From: RPQJ01 sp963762315 | GTDB lineage: Bacteria; Pseudomonadota; Gammaproteobacteria; Steroidobacterales; Steroidobacteraceae | Direction: 5' to 3' | DNA: 64,000 nt | Assembly: GCA_963762315.1 (NCBI GenBank) | Contig: CAVXKO010000004.1 | Coordinates: forward strand, 1 to 64,000 | Shown: in pieces, positions 16,777 through 25,740 of the stretch | Layout: the number at the start of each line of letters is the position of its first letter | How positions within the stretch are numbered: position 1 is the first letter of the stretch | Program-made: the position numbers and the translations under genes | The notes under the pieces: model-generated | Seen by the model: the letters and a program-made list of their open reading frames with translations, nothing else | Told to the model about the DNA's origin: nothing | Database searches by the model: none

Positions 16777-17517
16777 CTATTGCCCTGCAATGTGCACCGA
16801 GTGCTTGCCGGCAAACCATCGTCCGGTCACGCGGCTCTGGCGATAGGTGCCGAGCCAACCGACCCGGCGATCGAACACCTCGACGAGCCAGGAGCGATCG
16901 TCGGGCAACGCAGGCAGTTGTCGGCCGGCGGTCTGCAGTTCTTCGCGCCAGGTCGTGAAATCACGCGTCACGACGATCGCCTTGCGGGATCCGGGGTCGG
17001 CGTGGACGGCGTCGGCGGGATACGCGCCGTCGTCATCGTCGTGGTCGTGCACGTCGTGGTGACTGTGACCGAGGTGCAGGGGATTGGTGCCGCCGTAAAA
17101 GGGGTCGCTGCGGTAGCGCCGACCCAGTCGGCGGAAGTCGCGCCACCAGTCCTCGTCGTTGAATGCGGACGAGCTCGCCGCGTCCTCGAGACGGAAGTTG
17201 TCGCGGCCCTCCTGAAAAGCCCACGCGGCGAAGTACGCGAGCTGGCCATCGCTGTCCCAGATCTGCTGCATGGTCGCGAGTCGTGGATCCTCGACCGGTC
17301 GGCCGTTCGTGTACCACCACGCGAGCCCTCGGCCGAGGTCACGCCAACCGAGGATCGTGTTCAAGAGGTAATACAGCGGCTCCCAGTACGAGCAGGAACC
17401 GTGAATGGCGTCGCCGTGCGGCACTGGCGGATAGACGGACGGAGGTTCGCCGCCGGCCAGGATCCGGTGCAGCAGGGGGATGTGCGTAAGCCAGGGGTCG
17501 TCGGGGTTCAGGGGCAT
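16777..17517 (-). CDS. Hypothetical protein with His/Asp-rich loop (246 aa)
   Basis: I do not recognise this protein. It is rich in Trp and Tyr, lacks a signal peptide, and carries a probable metal-binding stretch near residues 148-163: HLGHSHHDVHDHDDDDG. The N-terminal part (PLNPDDPWLTHIPLLHRILAG) and conserved-looking aromatic segments suggest a folded soluble protein. The gene is isolated between repeats and the acetoacetate-decarboxylase-like gene. No function is proposed. Confidence 0.65.
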   Translation of the reverse strand: MPLNPDDPWLTHIPLLHRILAGGEPPSVYPPVPHGDAIHGSCSYWEPLYYLLNTILGWRDLGRGLAWWYTNGRPVEDPRLATMQQIWDSDGQLAYFAAWAFQEGRDNFRLEDAASSSAFNDEDWWRDFRRLGRRYRSDPFYGGTNPLHLGHSHHDVHDHDDDDGAYPADAVHADPGSRKAIVVTRDFTTWREELQTAGRQLPALPDDRSWLVEVFDRRVGWLGTYRQSRVTGRWFAGKHSVHIAGQ

Positions 17518-17720
17518 AGGGCGGGCGAGCGTGGGTGGTGAATCGGATTATGCGAGGAACGGGATCGGGGTGGGGGACGGCCGCGGAAGAGAGGCGTAGC
17601 ACGATCGCTGGTTTCATCGCCGCGTGTTGCCAATGGAAGCTATTCACGTTCGTGTGGCTAGGCATTGCTCCTGATTGCCGCGGCTCCGATCCGCGAGCAC
17701 AAGGCGAGAACACCCGGCAG

Positions 17721-17780
17721 ATTGCCGGTTGTCCTCCGCGAAGACCGAAGAAGGACACCGCTGGTCGCCGGACTCAGAAC
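17721..17780 (+). repeat. Leader repeat shared with 47069-47124
   Basis: This stretch of about 60 bases contains TGCCGGTTG, CCTCCGCGA and TGGTCGCCGGAC. It lies 31 bases before the start of the first acetoacetate-decarboxylase-like gene. A similar stretch lies 34 bases before the alpha/beta-hydrolase gene at 47159. Both copies are open in frame with the gene that follows (peptide RTPLVAG in each). Confidence 0.5.
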
Positions 17781-17811
17781 ATTCATCCAAGACAGCCAGG
17801 CGGAGAGAATC

Positions 17812-18672
17812 ATGGGATTCGTCAAAGCACGCGATGAGTTGCCAGCACCGGGCGCCTGCCTCGAGCACTTTGAATTCTATGGAGCGCAGACGCTGTTCGT
17901 GTTCTGGGAGACGAAGCCGGATATCGTCGCGAGGCTGCTGCCACCCCCGCTCAAAGCGGGACCGCTTCCCCTTGTGGCGGCATACGTGGCGAATTTCCCC
18001 GAGACGAATTTCGGCCCCGCGTATCACGAGGGTGGCCTGTTCCTGCACGCGCAATTCGACGGTGTGCCGGGAATGTACTGCCTGGCCATGCCGGTCGACG
18101 GCGACATGGCGATGGCGGGCGGGCGCGAGATCTATGGCTTTCCCAAGAAGATGGCGCAGATCGAATTTGAGAAGCAGGGAAACGTGCTGACGGGTCGAAT
18201 CAGCCGGCATGGAAAGCGATTCTTCGAGATCAAGGCGCGCCTGGACCGCGACAGCGTCCAGGAGCCGGTGCGGTCCGTGATTCAGGCCGGACTCGCCTTC
18301 GACAGTGAGGCCGGGTCCTCGGTCTACTTGTACAAACACTTCCTGGCCCCCGGTGGTGTGGGCTTTGATTACCCGCCGCGGCTGATCCGGCAGAACAACG
18401 TGCTTCGGCCTGAGAGCCTGGAGTGGGCGGAGGCCGAGGTCGCCCTGCCGCCTTCCGATTGCGATCCCTGGCACGAAGTCGAAATTGTGCGCGTCCTGGG
18501 AAGCGTCTACGTCGTCGGCGACACCACGATGCTGCATGGCGCGGTCGTGGCCGAGGTCGATCCCGTGGAGTTCATGCCCTATGCATGGTCAAAGTGGGAT
18601 CCGGAGCAGTTGTTCCGGAAGCAGGAGCGACGGCCATCACGCGCCGACCGTCCACGCAAGGATGCGGCCTGA
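17812..18672 (+). CDS. Acetoacetate decarboxylase family protein 1 (286 aa)
   Basis: The family motif GGREIYGFPKKMA contains adjacent lysines K112 and K113. These correspond to the Schiff-base lysine and its pKa-lowering neighbour in clostridial acetoacetate decarboxylase, so decarboxylation or a related Schiff-base reaction is possible. The whole length (286 aa) fits the ADC superfamily, which also includes aldolase-dehydratases. The start ATG at 17812 follows GGAGAG. The iron-sulfur protein gene at 18733 follows on the same strand with a 60-base gap. Two more paralogues (20376 and 33069) share the region. The substrate is unknown. Confidence 0.8.
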   Translation: MGFVKARDELPAPGACLEHFEFYGAQTLFVFWETKPDIVARLLPPPLKAGPLPLVAAYVANFPETNFGPAYHEGGLFLHAQFDGVPGMYCLAMPVDGDMAMAGGREIYGFPKKMAQIEFEKQGNVLTGRISRHGKRFFEIKARLDRDSVQEPVRSVIQAGLAFDSEAGSSVYLYKHFLAPGGVGFDYPPRLIRQNNVLRPESLEWAEAEVALPPSDCDPWHEVEIVRVLGSVYVVGDTTMLHGAVVAEVDPVEFMPYAWSKWDPEQLFRKQERRPSRADRPRKDAA

Positions 18673-18732
18673 GGTCAGGGTCGCATCCGCAACCGGTCGT
18701 TCCGTTCCTCACACCGCACGGAGAAGCACGCC

Positions 18733-20043
18733 ATGGGACACCTCGTCGCGAAGGACATCTACGGGGCGCTCGGCGAGAAGATCGACAATCTGCACGTTCG
18801 CACGCCGCAGAACGAGGCGTTCTACGCCATGTTGCGGGAGCTGTACTCCCCGGACGAGGCCGAGCTGATCGTCGCAATGCCGTTCGGGCTGTCGACGCTC
18901 GAACGGATCGCGAAAATCACGGGACGCGATCGCAAGGAGCTGGAGCCGATGCTCGCAGCACTGTGCGACAAGGGCCTGGTGGTCGATGTTCGCCTGGGCG
19001 AGCGCTACCACTACATGCCGGCGCCGTTCGTGATCGGCATCTTCGAGTTCACGATGATGCGGATGGACAGTTCGGATCCGGACATCGGCAAGGTCTCGAG
19101 ACTGTTCGTCGACTATCTCGAAAGCGGCGAGTTCTACGCGGCCAATTTCAAGGACGGGCAGCAGGTGTCCGTCGCGCGGGCGCTGCCTCATCTCGAGCAT
19201 CTCGGCGATCACGTGGAGATTCTCGACTACGAGAAGGTCGAGCGGATCGTCGATGCCGCCGATGTTTTCTCATTGTCCAACTGCTCGTGCCGGCACAAGA
19301 AGCATCACGCCGGCGGCCAGGTCTGCAAGGTTCCGCTCGAGACCTGCACCTCCTTCGGCAGCGCGGCGGACTACCTCGTGCGTCACGGCATGGGGCGCGA
19401 GATTTCGAAGTCAGAGATGAAAGACGTGGTGCAGCGGTCGAAGGAGCTGAAGCTGGTCTTCTCCGTGGACAATGTGCGTAACCAGCCAGCGTTCCTGTGT
19501 CACTGCTGCGGGTGCTGCTGCGGAATCCTCGAGGGCATCAACAAGCACGGGTACCCGAATGCGATCGTCTCCTCCACGCTCGTGCCGCACGTGGGGATGG
19601 AGGACTGCAACGGGTGCCAGAAGTGCGCCAGGGCCTGCCACGTGTCGGCCATCACACTGGTGCCGGAGCCGAAGAAGGCGAGCAGCAAGAGGATGTTCAT
19701 GCCGCAGATCGACGAGACGGCCTGCATCGGCTGCGGCGTGTGCAGTCTGGTCTGCGAGCCGGACGCGATCGAAATGCACAAGCGCGAGCAGCACGTGATT
19801 CATCCGGAGACGACATTCGAGCGTGTGATTCTGCAGTGCCTCGAGCGGGGAACGCTGCAGAATCAGCTGTTCGACGATCCCGGGCGCCTGACGCACAAGG
19901 CGATGCGCGGCATCGTTGGAGGATTCCTGCGGCTACCTCCGGTCAAGAAGGCGTTGATGACGGATACGTTGCGCTCGAAATTCCTGTCGGCCATGGCCGC
20001 TGGCGCCGCCAGGACCAGCCAGGCGGATACGGTGGAAGCGTAA
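18733..20043 (+). CDS. Multi-cluster Fe-S protein with winged-helix-like N-terminus (436 aa)
   Basis: A segment near residues 52-90 (LSTLERIAKITGRDRKELEP, then ALCDKGLVVD) looks like a winged helix. Cysteines follow in three groups: C184, C186, C198 and C205; a dense CHCCGCCC at 256-263; and two 4Fe-4S ferredoxin motifs, CNGCQKC (292-298, plus C302) and CIGCGVC (331-337, plus C341). There is no signal peptide, so it is cytoplasmic. Proteins of this layout occur in anaerobic and aerobic bacteria, but I know of no defined reaction. Position suggests electron transfer, or redox sensing, for the neighbouring catabolic enzymes. Confidence 0.75.
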   Translation: MGHLVAKDIYGALGEKIDNLHVRTPQNEAFYAMLRELYSPDEAELIVAMPFGLSTLERIAKITGRDRKELEPMLAALCDKGLVVDVRLGERYHYMPAPFVIGIFEFTMMRMDSSDPDIGKVSRLFVDYLESGEFYAANFKDGQQVSVARALPHLEHLGDHVEILDYEKVERIVDAADVFSLSNCSCRHKKHHAGGQVCKVPLETCTSFGSAADYLVRHGMGREISKSEMKDVVQRSKELKLVFSVDNVRNQPAFLCHCCGCCCGILEGINKHGYPNAIVSSTLVPHVGMEDCNGCQKCARACHVSAITLVPEPKKASSKRMFMPQIDETACIGCGVCSLVCEPDAIEMHKREQHVIHPETTFERVILQCLERGTLQNQLFDDPGRLTHKAMRGIVGGFLRLPPVKKALMTDTLRSKFLSAMAAGAARTSQADTVEA

Positions 20044-20204
20044 AGGAGGCCTGAGGGATTGGACGGAGAGCGGAGTGCGGGTTCGAAGCGGGCCGTGCCT
20101 GCCGGTCCGCAGTGGGTGAGTGCAGGGATCGGCACCGGCTGACTGAATGTCAGGCGGTCTCCACGAACGCACGAGCGTGAGCGAGTGCCGGGGCATGGAC
20201 AGCG

Positions 20205-20362
20205 GAATGTCGCGGATTTGGCCGTGGCAATGAATGCGGAGACCGTGAATTGCTTCGTGCACCGCGCAGCGACTGAAGCTGCGCTCCGCTTTCTGGGCTT
20301 GCGGCTACTCGGCCCGTCGTGGGCCTCGCCGTGCGGGTCCGCCTGTGGCGGTTCAGGAAGAG
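20205..20362. repeat. Dispersed intergenic repeat, copy
   Basis: The order is TGGCCGTGGCAATGAATGCGGAG in two parts, GTGAATTGCTTCGTGC, the perfect-arm hairpin at about 20264-20284, and CTCGCCGTGCGGGTCCGCC with GGCGGTTCAGGA. It sits between the convergent Fe-S and ADC-family genes, just beyond the latter's 3' end, so it could act on the transcript ends. Bases 20044-20204 carry no gene. Confidence 0.7.
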
Positions 20363-20375
20363 TTTGTGCATCGTT

Positions 20376-21188
20376 CTACTCGTAGGTCTCGAGCAACTCT
20401 GCCGAGTGCGTCGTGGTCCAGCTCGGGTTGTAGAAATAGCCTTTCAGGATCTCGATCGGCTTCAGCGGCAGCAGTTCCTCGTTGTCGGAGTCGCCAAATT
20501 CGATCGTGGCGTCACCCGAGTACACGTTGATGGCACGCGGGTTCTGGACCCGATTGCGGATGAGCTGCCGGACCTCGGGCACGGTCGGTCCCATCTCCGG
20601 GAAAAACCGCACGGAGTAGAGCCAGCCGAACTGCGGCGCCGCCGAGTCCTCTTCCTGCTGGTTGAGGCGAACCGTGATGTCGACCAGCCGGCGGCCCTCG
20701 CGCGCCACGACGCCACGGAGCGGCGAGCCGATGCCGATCGGCGGGATGGTCGGGTGCAGGGGCGGTACGCGAGTCAAGTGGATGTCGGCGATCTTTTTCG
20801 GCCACCCGAAGTACTGGCCGAACGTCATGGACCAGTCTTTCGTGACCCAAAGAGCCGTCATGTACGAGCCCGGCGTGCCCTTGTAGGAGCAGCGCACCGC
20901 GACCACACCCTCCGTGTACTGGGTGCGACTCGGATTGTCGAACACGAGTCCAGGGTTGTTGCCGGGTACACAGAACAACTCGTTGACGATGACGAAGGCG
21001 CGGCCCTCCGGGTCCGGCTCCAACGGCGCCGGCAGGAAGCGTGCGACCTGGTTCACGTCAGCGCGATAGTCCACGAAGATGAACTGGCCGCCGTAATGGT
21101 GTGGCGTCTCCGTCACCAGGGAGGCCTTGCCCTCCGGCGTGAAGGGAATGGTGTAGCCCTTGAGATTGAACTTCAGTCGGTCGGTCAT
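20376..21188 (-). CDS. Acetoacetate decarboxylase family protein 2 (270 aa)
   Basis: The active-site motif is TFGQYFGWPKKIADI with both lysines kept (K131, K132). The N-terminus (NLKGYTIPFTPEGKASLVTE) is longer than in paralogue 1, and sequence identity between the two looks low, so they probably act on different substrates. It is the last gene of a minus-strand run that starts with the E1 gene at 27771, with 63 bases between it and the MFS transporter. Confidence 0.75.
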   Translation of the reverse strand: MTDRLKFNLKGYTIPFTPEGKASLVTETPHHYGGQFIFVDYRADVNQVARFLPAPLEPDPEGRAFVIVNELFCVPGNNPGLVFDNPSRTQYTEGVVAVRCSYKGTPGSYMTALWVTKDWSMTFGQYFGWPKKIADIHLTRVPPLHPTIPPIGIGSPLRGVVAREGRRLVDITVRLNQQEEDSAAPQFGWLYSVRFFPEMGPTVPEVRQLIRNRVQNPRAINVYSGDATIEFGDSDNEELLPLKPIEILKGYFYNPSWTTTHSAELLETYE

Positions 21189-21251
21189 GGGGTGCTCTTC
21201 CTTCTGTAAGATTCGAAGTGACGGACCCAGCCGGCGGCGATGGAGTTGGCA

Positions 21252-22703
21252 TCAGTCGACTTCATGGCGTGCCTGCGTCGTACGCAATGCGTCAGCCGCG
21301 CGTCGAAAGTGCGGCAGGCCCCACCACAGAACACCCGCCGCCAGGGGCGCAGCCAGGGTGCAGGCCACCGCGAGCGACCGGCCGACCGCGAGATCGCTGT
21401 GGAAATAGTGGTCCGTCAGGAGCGCGACGAGCGTGGGGCCCAGGCCGAGCCCGATCAGGTTCAGCAGGCAAAGATAGACGGAAGATGCCGTCGCGCGCAT
21501 GTGCGACGGTGTCACCAGCTGCAACGCGGCCGCCGCTGCCCCGTAAGGCAGCGTCACGAAGAACAGCAGCGCCGCGATCAGCGTCAGCGACAACGGCAGC
21601 GAATCCACGGTCGTCGCCGCGGCCGCAAAAGGCAGTGCGCCGACCGCGCTGATCAGGCCGACGCGCATCGTCGCGTCCGAGTAGCCGGCGGTCTGCAACC
21701 GGTCGGACAGCCACCCTCCGAGCATCACGGCCGAGACGCCGACGACGAGCAGGATCGAGCCGAGCCAGAACCCGGTCTGCGCGCTGGACAGGCCGAACAC
21801 ACGCATCAGGTAGGTCGGCAGCCAGGCGATCGAGGCGTTGAACAGCAGCGCAATCAGCGAGAAGCCGAGCATGTGGGACAGGTACACCTGCCAGTGCGCG
21901 CGCATGTGCCCGTACAGGTGCGACGCCGCCGTCGACAGGTGCGCGGCGGCACCGCCCGGCGCGTCCGTGCACCGGCGTCGAACCGGCTCGGGCAGCGTCA
22001 GGATCCACAGCGCGATGGGCAGCCCCGGCAGACTGACCAGCAGGAACACGAGCTGCCACGGCCGAAGCTCGCCGAGCAGCGGCACTTCGACGCTGCCGAT
22101 CTTCGTCACGGCGCCGACGACCGCTCCGCCGATCAGGTACGCGAGTCCTGATCCTGCGAACACGCCGATGGTGTAGGTCGCGAGCGCCCGGCTGAGCCGG
22201 TTCGGCGGAAACAGGTCCGCGATCATCGAGTAGGCCGCGGGCGACAACGCGGCCTCGCCGACCCCCACCCCCACGCGGGCGGCGAACAGGCCCGCGAACG
22301 ACCTGGGCAGTGCACACAGGGCGGTTGCCGCGCTCCAGAGCGCCACGCCCAGCGCGATGATGTTGCGCCGGTTAAGACGGTCGGCGAGCAGCGCGATTGG
22401 CAGCCCGAGGGTCGTGTAGAACACCGCAAACGCGAAGCCCTGGACCAGCGAGAGCTGCGTGTCGGACAGGCCGAGATCTGCGCGAATCGGCCCTACGAGC
22501 AGGCTGAGGATCGTGCGGTCCACGAATGCGAGGACGTACGCGATCGTCAGCACGAACACCGCGTACCAGCCAACGGACGATCGCGGCCACGCTGCGGCTG
22601 GCGCGGCACGGGCTCCATCCGGTGCGGTAATCGGGACGGCGGTGGTTTCGTGCATCAGGGCCGGATCGTGCCCATCAGCCGACAGCTCGGCGCAGCGTCG
22701 CAA
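21252..22703 (-). CDS. MFS transporter (483 aa)
   Basis: The segments YAVFVLTIAYVLAFVDRTIL (helix 1), LADRLNRRNIIALGVALW (the conserved loop between helices 2 and 3), GVGVGEAALSPAAYSMIADL (helix 4) and twelve hydrophobic stretches overall identify a major facilitator permease. The best match by pattern is the hexuronate/aromatic-acid or sugar-phosphate type of proteobacterial symporter. It would carry the substrate of the adjacent flavoenzyme and ADC-family genes across the inner membrane. The gap to the upstream GMC gene is 90 bases. Confidence 0.8.
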   Translation of the reverse strand: MRRCAELSADGHDPALMHETTAVPITAPDGARAAPAAAWPRSSVGWYAVFVLTIAYVLAFVDRTILSLLVGPIRADLGLSDTQLSLVQGFAFAVFYTTLGLPIALLADRLNRRNIIALGVALWSAATALCALPRSFAGLFAARVGVGVGEAALSPAAYSMIADLFPPNRLSRALATYTIGVFAGSGLAYLIGGAVVGAVTKIGSVEVPLLGELRPWQLVFLLVSLPGLPIALWILTLPEPVRRRCTDAPGGAAAHLSTAASHLYGHMRAHWQVYLSHMLGFSLIALLFNASIAWLPTYLMRVFGLSSAQTGFWLGSILLVVGVSAVMLGGWLSDRLQTAGYSDATMRVGLISAVGALPFAAAATTVDSLPLSLTLIAALLFFVTLPYGAAAAALQLVTPSHMRATASSVYLCLLNLIGLGLGPTLVALLTDHYFHSDLAVGRSLAVACTLAAPLAAGVLWWGLPHFRRAADALRTTQARHEVD

Positions 22704-22793
22704 CGATTCCGCACTCGACCCTCCGGGAAATGCTGTTGAGTCGTGACGACGCGGGACCTACGGATCATCGCACCGCACGATCCGGCGGATTGA

Positions 22794-24356
22794 TCAGCCC
22801 ATCTGGTCGACGATGTGCGCGGCCTGGCGAATGGCGAGGGCCACGATCGTCTGCGTCGGATTCTCCGCCGTGCTGGTCGGGAACAGGCTGCCGTCGGTCA
22901 CGAAAAGGTTCGGGATCTCGTGGGTTCGTCCGTATGCATTGGTGACGCCGCGCTCCGGAGACGCGCTCATGCGACAGGTGCCCATGTTGTGACTCGCCGG
23001 CAGTGGGTTGCCGCGCATCACGTCGGTGGCGCCGGCAGCACGCAGCACCGCCTCCGCCCGCTCATAGAAGTGCTGGCGCATGGCGATGTCGTTCGGGTGG
23101 TCGTCGACGTGCACGTGCGGAATGGGAAGGCCGTGGCCGTCTTTCTCCGTCGCATGCAGCGTGACCCGGTTGTCGGCGCGCGGCATGTCCTCGCCATTCA
23201 TCCAGATGCCGGCGAGATGGTCGTAATGCTCGATGAACCTGGTGAACTCCCGGCCCCAGCCGTCGGGCTTGATGACGGACGTGAGGAACGGAATGCCGAC
23301 CTGCACCGCCTGCAGCAGATAGCCCCCGACGAAGCCGCGCTTCGTATCAAAGCGGGACTCATCGTAAATCGAACCGCCCATCGTCACACCGTGGTTCATG
23401 TGCACGGGCTTGTCGTACAGGCCCCAGACGGAGGCGTTCAGGTGCTTCATGAAACTGCGCCCCACCCAGCCGGAGCCGTTGGCCAGCCCCTGCGGAAAGC
23501 GACTCGAGGCCGAGTTCAGCAGCAGCCGTGGCGTTTCCACGGCATTGCCGGCGACTGCGACCAACGCGGCCTTCTGCAGGCGCTGGATGCCGTCTGGCCC
23601 CGCGTAAAGCACGCCGGTCACACGCCCTTTGGCGTCGTGCTCGATCCGGAGCGCCGTGCAGCCGGCCCTGAGGTCAAGCCGGCCCGTTGCTTCGGCCTTC
23701 GGGATCTCCGAATAAAGCGTCGACCACTTCGCTCCGTATTTGCAGCCCTGCCCGCAGAAGCCGAGTTGGAAGCATCGATTTCGTCCATCGCGCGGACGGC
23801 TATTAATGGCATGCCGATCGTTGGCGACGCGCGTATACCCGGCTCGACGCGCACCGTAGTCGAACAACTTGTAATTGTTTGATACGGGAAGCAGCGGGAT
23901 CCCGTGCGTACCGGTAACACCCATCCTGTCTTCTGCCTGCTGCCAGTACGGATCGAGTTCTCCAACGCTCACCGGCCAGTCGGATAGCTCCGCGCCTGCG
24001 ATAGCTCCGTAGTTCGTGCGGGCTTTCAGTTCGTGAGGCTGGACTCGAAACGAGAGCGCACCCCAGGTACTTGTTGTGCCGCCAACCGCTTTGGCGGTGT
24101 AGGACGGCATCGTCGGGGAACTGCTGGCGACCGACCAGGTTCCGCTCGAACTGCGCTTGTCCATCCAGGTGAGTTGCTGGAACGAGAAGAACTCATCGTT
24201 GCGATAGTCGGCGATGGAAAGTCGCGGTCCTGCCTCCAGGCAGACCACCTTCATGCCCCGCTGGCAGAGCTCGCTGGCGAGTACGCCGCCACCGGCACCG
24301 GAGCCGATAACGACCGCAACTGTATCGTCGTTCAAGTCGAACAGTGTTGCGCCCAT
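22794..24356 (-). CDS. GMC-family FAD oxidoreductase 1 (520 aa)
   Basis: The FAD dinucleotide motif VIGSGAGGGVLASEL is near the N-terminus, with the motif GGTTSTWGALSFRV and the C-terminal SHNMGTCRMS and DGSLFPTSTAENPTQTIV regions of glucose-methanol-choline oxidoreductases. The catalytic His is expected in the NMGTCRM region. Gluconate-2-dehydrogenase-type members are membrane-linked and pair with a small subunit, exactly as the gene three bases upstream suggests. The reaction is oxidation of an alcohol or cyclic hydroxyl group. A paralogue at 42133 has the same partner type. Confidence 0.85.
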   Translation of the reverse strand: MGATLFDLNDDTVAVVIGSGAGGGVLASELCQRGMKVVCLEAGPRLSIADYRNDEFFSFQQLTWMDKRSSSGTWSVASSSPTMPSYTAKAVGGTTSTWGALSFRVQPHELKARTNYGAIAGAELSDWPVSVGELDPYWQQAEDRMGVTGTHGIPLLPVSNNYKLFDYGARRAGYTRVANDRHAINSRPRDGRNRCFQLGFCGQGCKYGAKWSTLYSEIPKAEATGRLDLRAGCTALRIEHDAKGRVTGVLYAGPDGIQRLQKAALVAVAGNAVETPRLLLNSASSRFPQGLANGSGWVGRSFMKHLNASVWGLYDKPVHMNHGVTMGGSIYDESRFDTKRGFVGGYLLQAVQVGIPFLTSVIKPDGWGREFTRFIEHYDHLAGIWMNGEDMPRADNRVTLHATEKDGHGLPIPHVHVDDHPNDIAMRQHFYERAEAVLRAAGATDVMRGNPLPASHNMGTCRMSASPERGVTNAYGRTHEIPNLFVTDGSLFPTSTAENPTQTIVALAIRQAAHIVDQMG

Positions 24357-24359
24357 GGT

Positions 24360-24914
24360 TCAAGTTCCCTGCGCCGATGCAAGCGGCGGATCCGGCAGCC
24401 AATCGATCGTGTTCAACTCTTTGCCGACGTAGCCGCCACGTACCCAGGCATCGCCTTCATAGCCAAACGCTTCCCACACCTTGGGATTTCCGTAGAAGGT
24501 GAATACGGTCGTCTGGCGCAACAGCGTGAAAAGCGGCGTGCCGGCGATCGAGGCGACGGCGCGCAATCGGGCTTCTTTCGATGCAGCAGACCAGTCATTG
24601 CCGGTTGCCTGCTGCAGGGATCGCCAACCGCCGTCGAGAAGCTGCCGGACGCCCGGGTCCTTTTCCGCTGCAGAAACCAATGCGCCGGCAGGGACCGCGT
24701 ACAGGGCACGGTCGATATGGTCGTGCGGAAACATTGTCTCGAGGACGCTTTGCCAGTCCGCTGCGGTTGCACCCGGAGCGTCCGGCGCAGCAGCGGCTTC
24801 CGTCGTGCGAATGACCAGGGCACCCGCCGCTGCAATGATTAGAGACGTCAGAAATTGACGACGGCCAATATCCGTGAGGTCATCCGGTGATCCCGTCGAC
24901 TTGGCTTTCCCCAT
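24360..24914 (-). CDS. Gluconate 2-dehydrogenase subunit 3-like protein (184 aa)
   Basis: A twin-arginine signal-like sequence, GRRQFLTSLIIAAAGALV, is followed by the small-subunit pattern (SVLETMFPHDHIDRALYAVP, then FTFYGNPKVWEAFGYEG). Such gamma subunits accompany GMC flavoproteins and help export of the complex by Tat. It is three bases before the GMC gene. The two are almost certainly co-expressed and form a periplasm-facing dehydrogenase. Confidence 0.75.
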   Translation of the reverse strand: MGKAKSTGSPDDLTDIGRRQFLTSLIIAAAGALVIRTTEAAAAPDAPGATAADWQSVLETMFPHDHIDRALYAVPAGALVSAAEKDPGVRQLLDGGWRSLQQATGNDWSAASKEARLRAVASIAGTPLFTLLRQTTVFTFYGNPKVWEAFGYEGDAWVRGGYVGKELNTIDWLPDPPLASAQGT

Positions 24915-24956
24915 CTTTTCCCCCAGTCTGTCCCTGCCGCTGTCTCCGTTAAGGAT

Positions 24957-25733
24957 TTAACCGAGAGTGAATGTCAGATCGCGTCGGTTCCAGTTGCGAT
25001 GGGCGACCTGCATCTGCTTGATCATCTCGTTGACGACCGGGCCGCGCTCGACGAGTTCGGTGAATACACCAATCGTGCTGCGTGTATCGAGATAGGCGCA
25101 ACCACCGCCGAACGGGAACGCGGCCCGGAACGCACACTCGATCCCAGCCGCCGCATAGGCCTGCACGGACGCCTCGAGATTCTCGACGCCGATGCCTATG
25201 TGATGTGCGGAGCCCGGCGTCTCCGTGTAGATCGACGGGCCCGCCTCCTGGGGCTGTATCAGCTCAATGCAGCTGTCCCCGGAATAAGCAAAAGCCAAGG
25301 TGACCTTCGGTCCCACTGGCGCTCCCCGGTAATTCGGATTGACGAATTCGAAGTCCTCGAAGATCACGAATGGCCCGGCGCCCGCCAGCCGAACCCAATG
25401 ACGAATTGCAGCATGAATGTCGGCGACGACATAACCGGAATGATAAATGCTGCCAGCTTCGATGGGGCCAGCGACGGCCGGTGACTGCGTTGATTCAGGC
25501 ATGCCGATTTCACCAATGATTTCGCCGACCTTGTATGCGACGCCGGCAGTTCCGATTTGCTGCAGTACACCGGATGCCGGCGCCTCCACATCCATCGTGC
25601 TCTTTTCGATCTCGAGCGTATAGATCGGTTGACCCTCGACGACCGATTCACCGTTCGCCACCAGCCATGCAGCCAGGACGCCCTCCTGCATGGAGACCGC
25701 TGCCTTGGGGATCTTGAGCGTCGTGGTGGTCAT
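24957..25733 (-). CDS. Lipoyl domain fused to VOC/glyoxalase-like domain (258 aa)
   Basis: Residues 1-78 form a 2-oxoacid-dehydrogenase E2-type lipoyl domain with the modification lysine in LEIEKSTMDVEAPASG (K44). Residues 95-230 form a vicinal-oxygen-chelate domain starting YHSGYVVADIHAAIRHW. Candidate metal ligands are H98, E157, H177 or H178, and E226. The E2 acyltransferase and peripheral-subunit-binding domains are absent. It lies 7 bases after the fused E1 gene, so it probably serves as that enzyme's swinging-arm partner while the VOC domain supplies another step. I do not know this fusion from any described enzyme complex. The frame is continuous, with no sign of artefact. Confidence 0.75.
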   Translation of the reverse strand: MTTTTLKIPKAAVSMQEGVLAAWLVANGESVVEGQPIYTLEIEKSTMDVEAPASGVLQQIGTAGVAYKVGEIIGEIGMPESTQSPAVAGPIEAGSIYHSGYVVADIHAAIRHWVRLAGAGPFVIFEDFEFVNPNYRGAPVGPKVTLAFAYSGDSCIELIQPQEAGPSIYTETPGSAHHIGIGVENLEASVQAYAAAGIECAFRAAFPFGGGCAYLDTRSTIGVFTELVERGPVVNEMIKQMQVAHRNWNRRDLTFTLG

Positions 25734-25740
25734 GGGAGTC

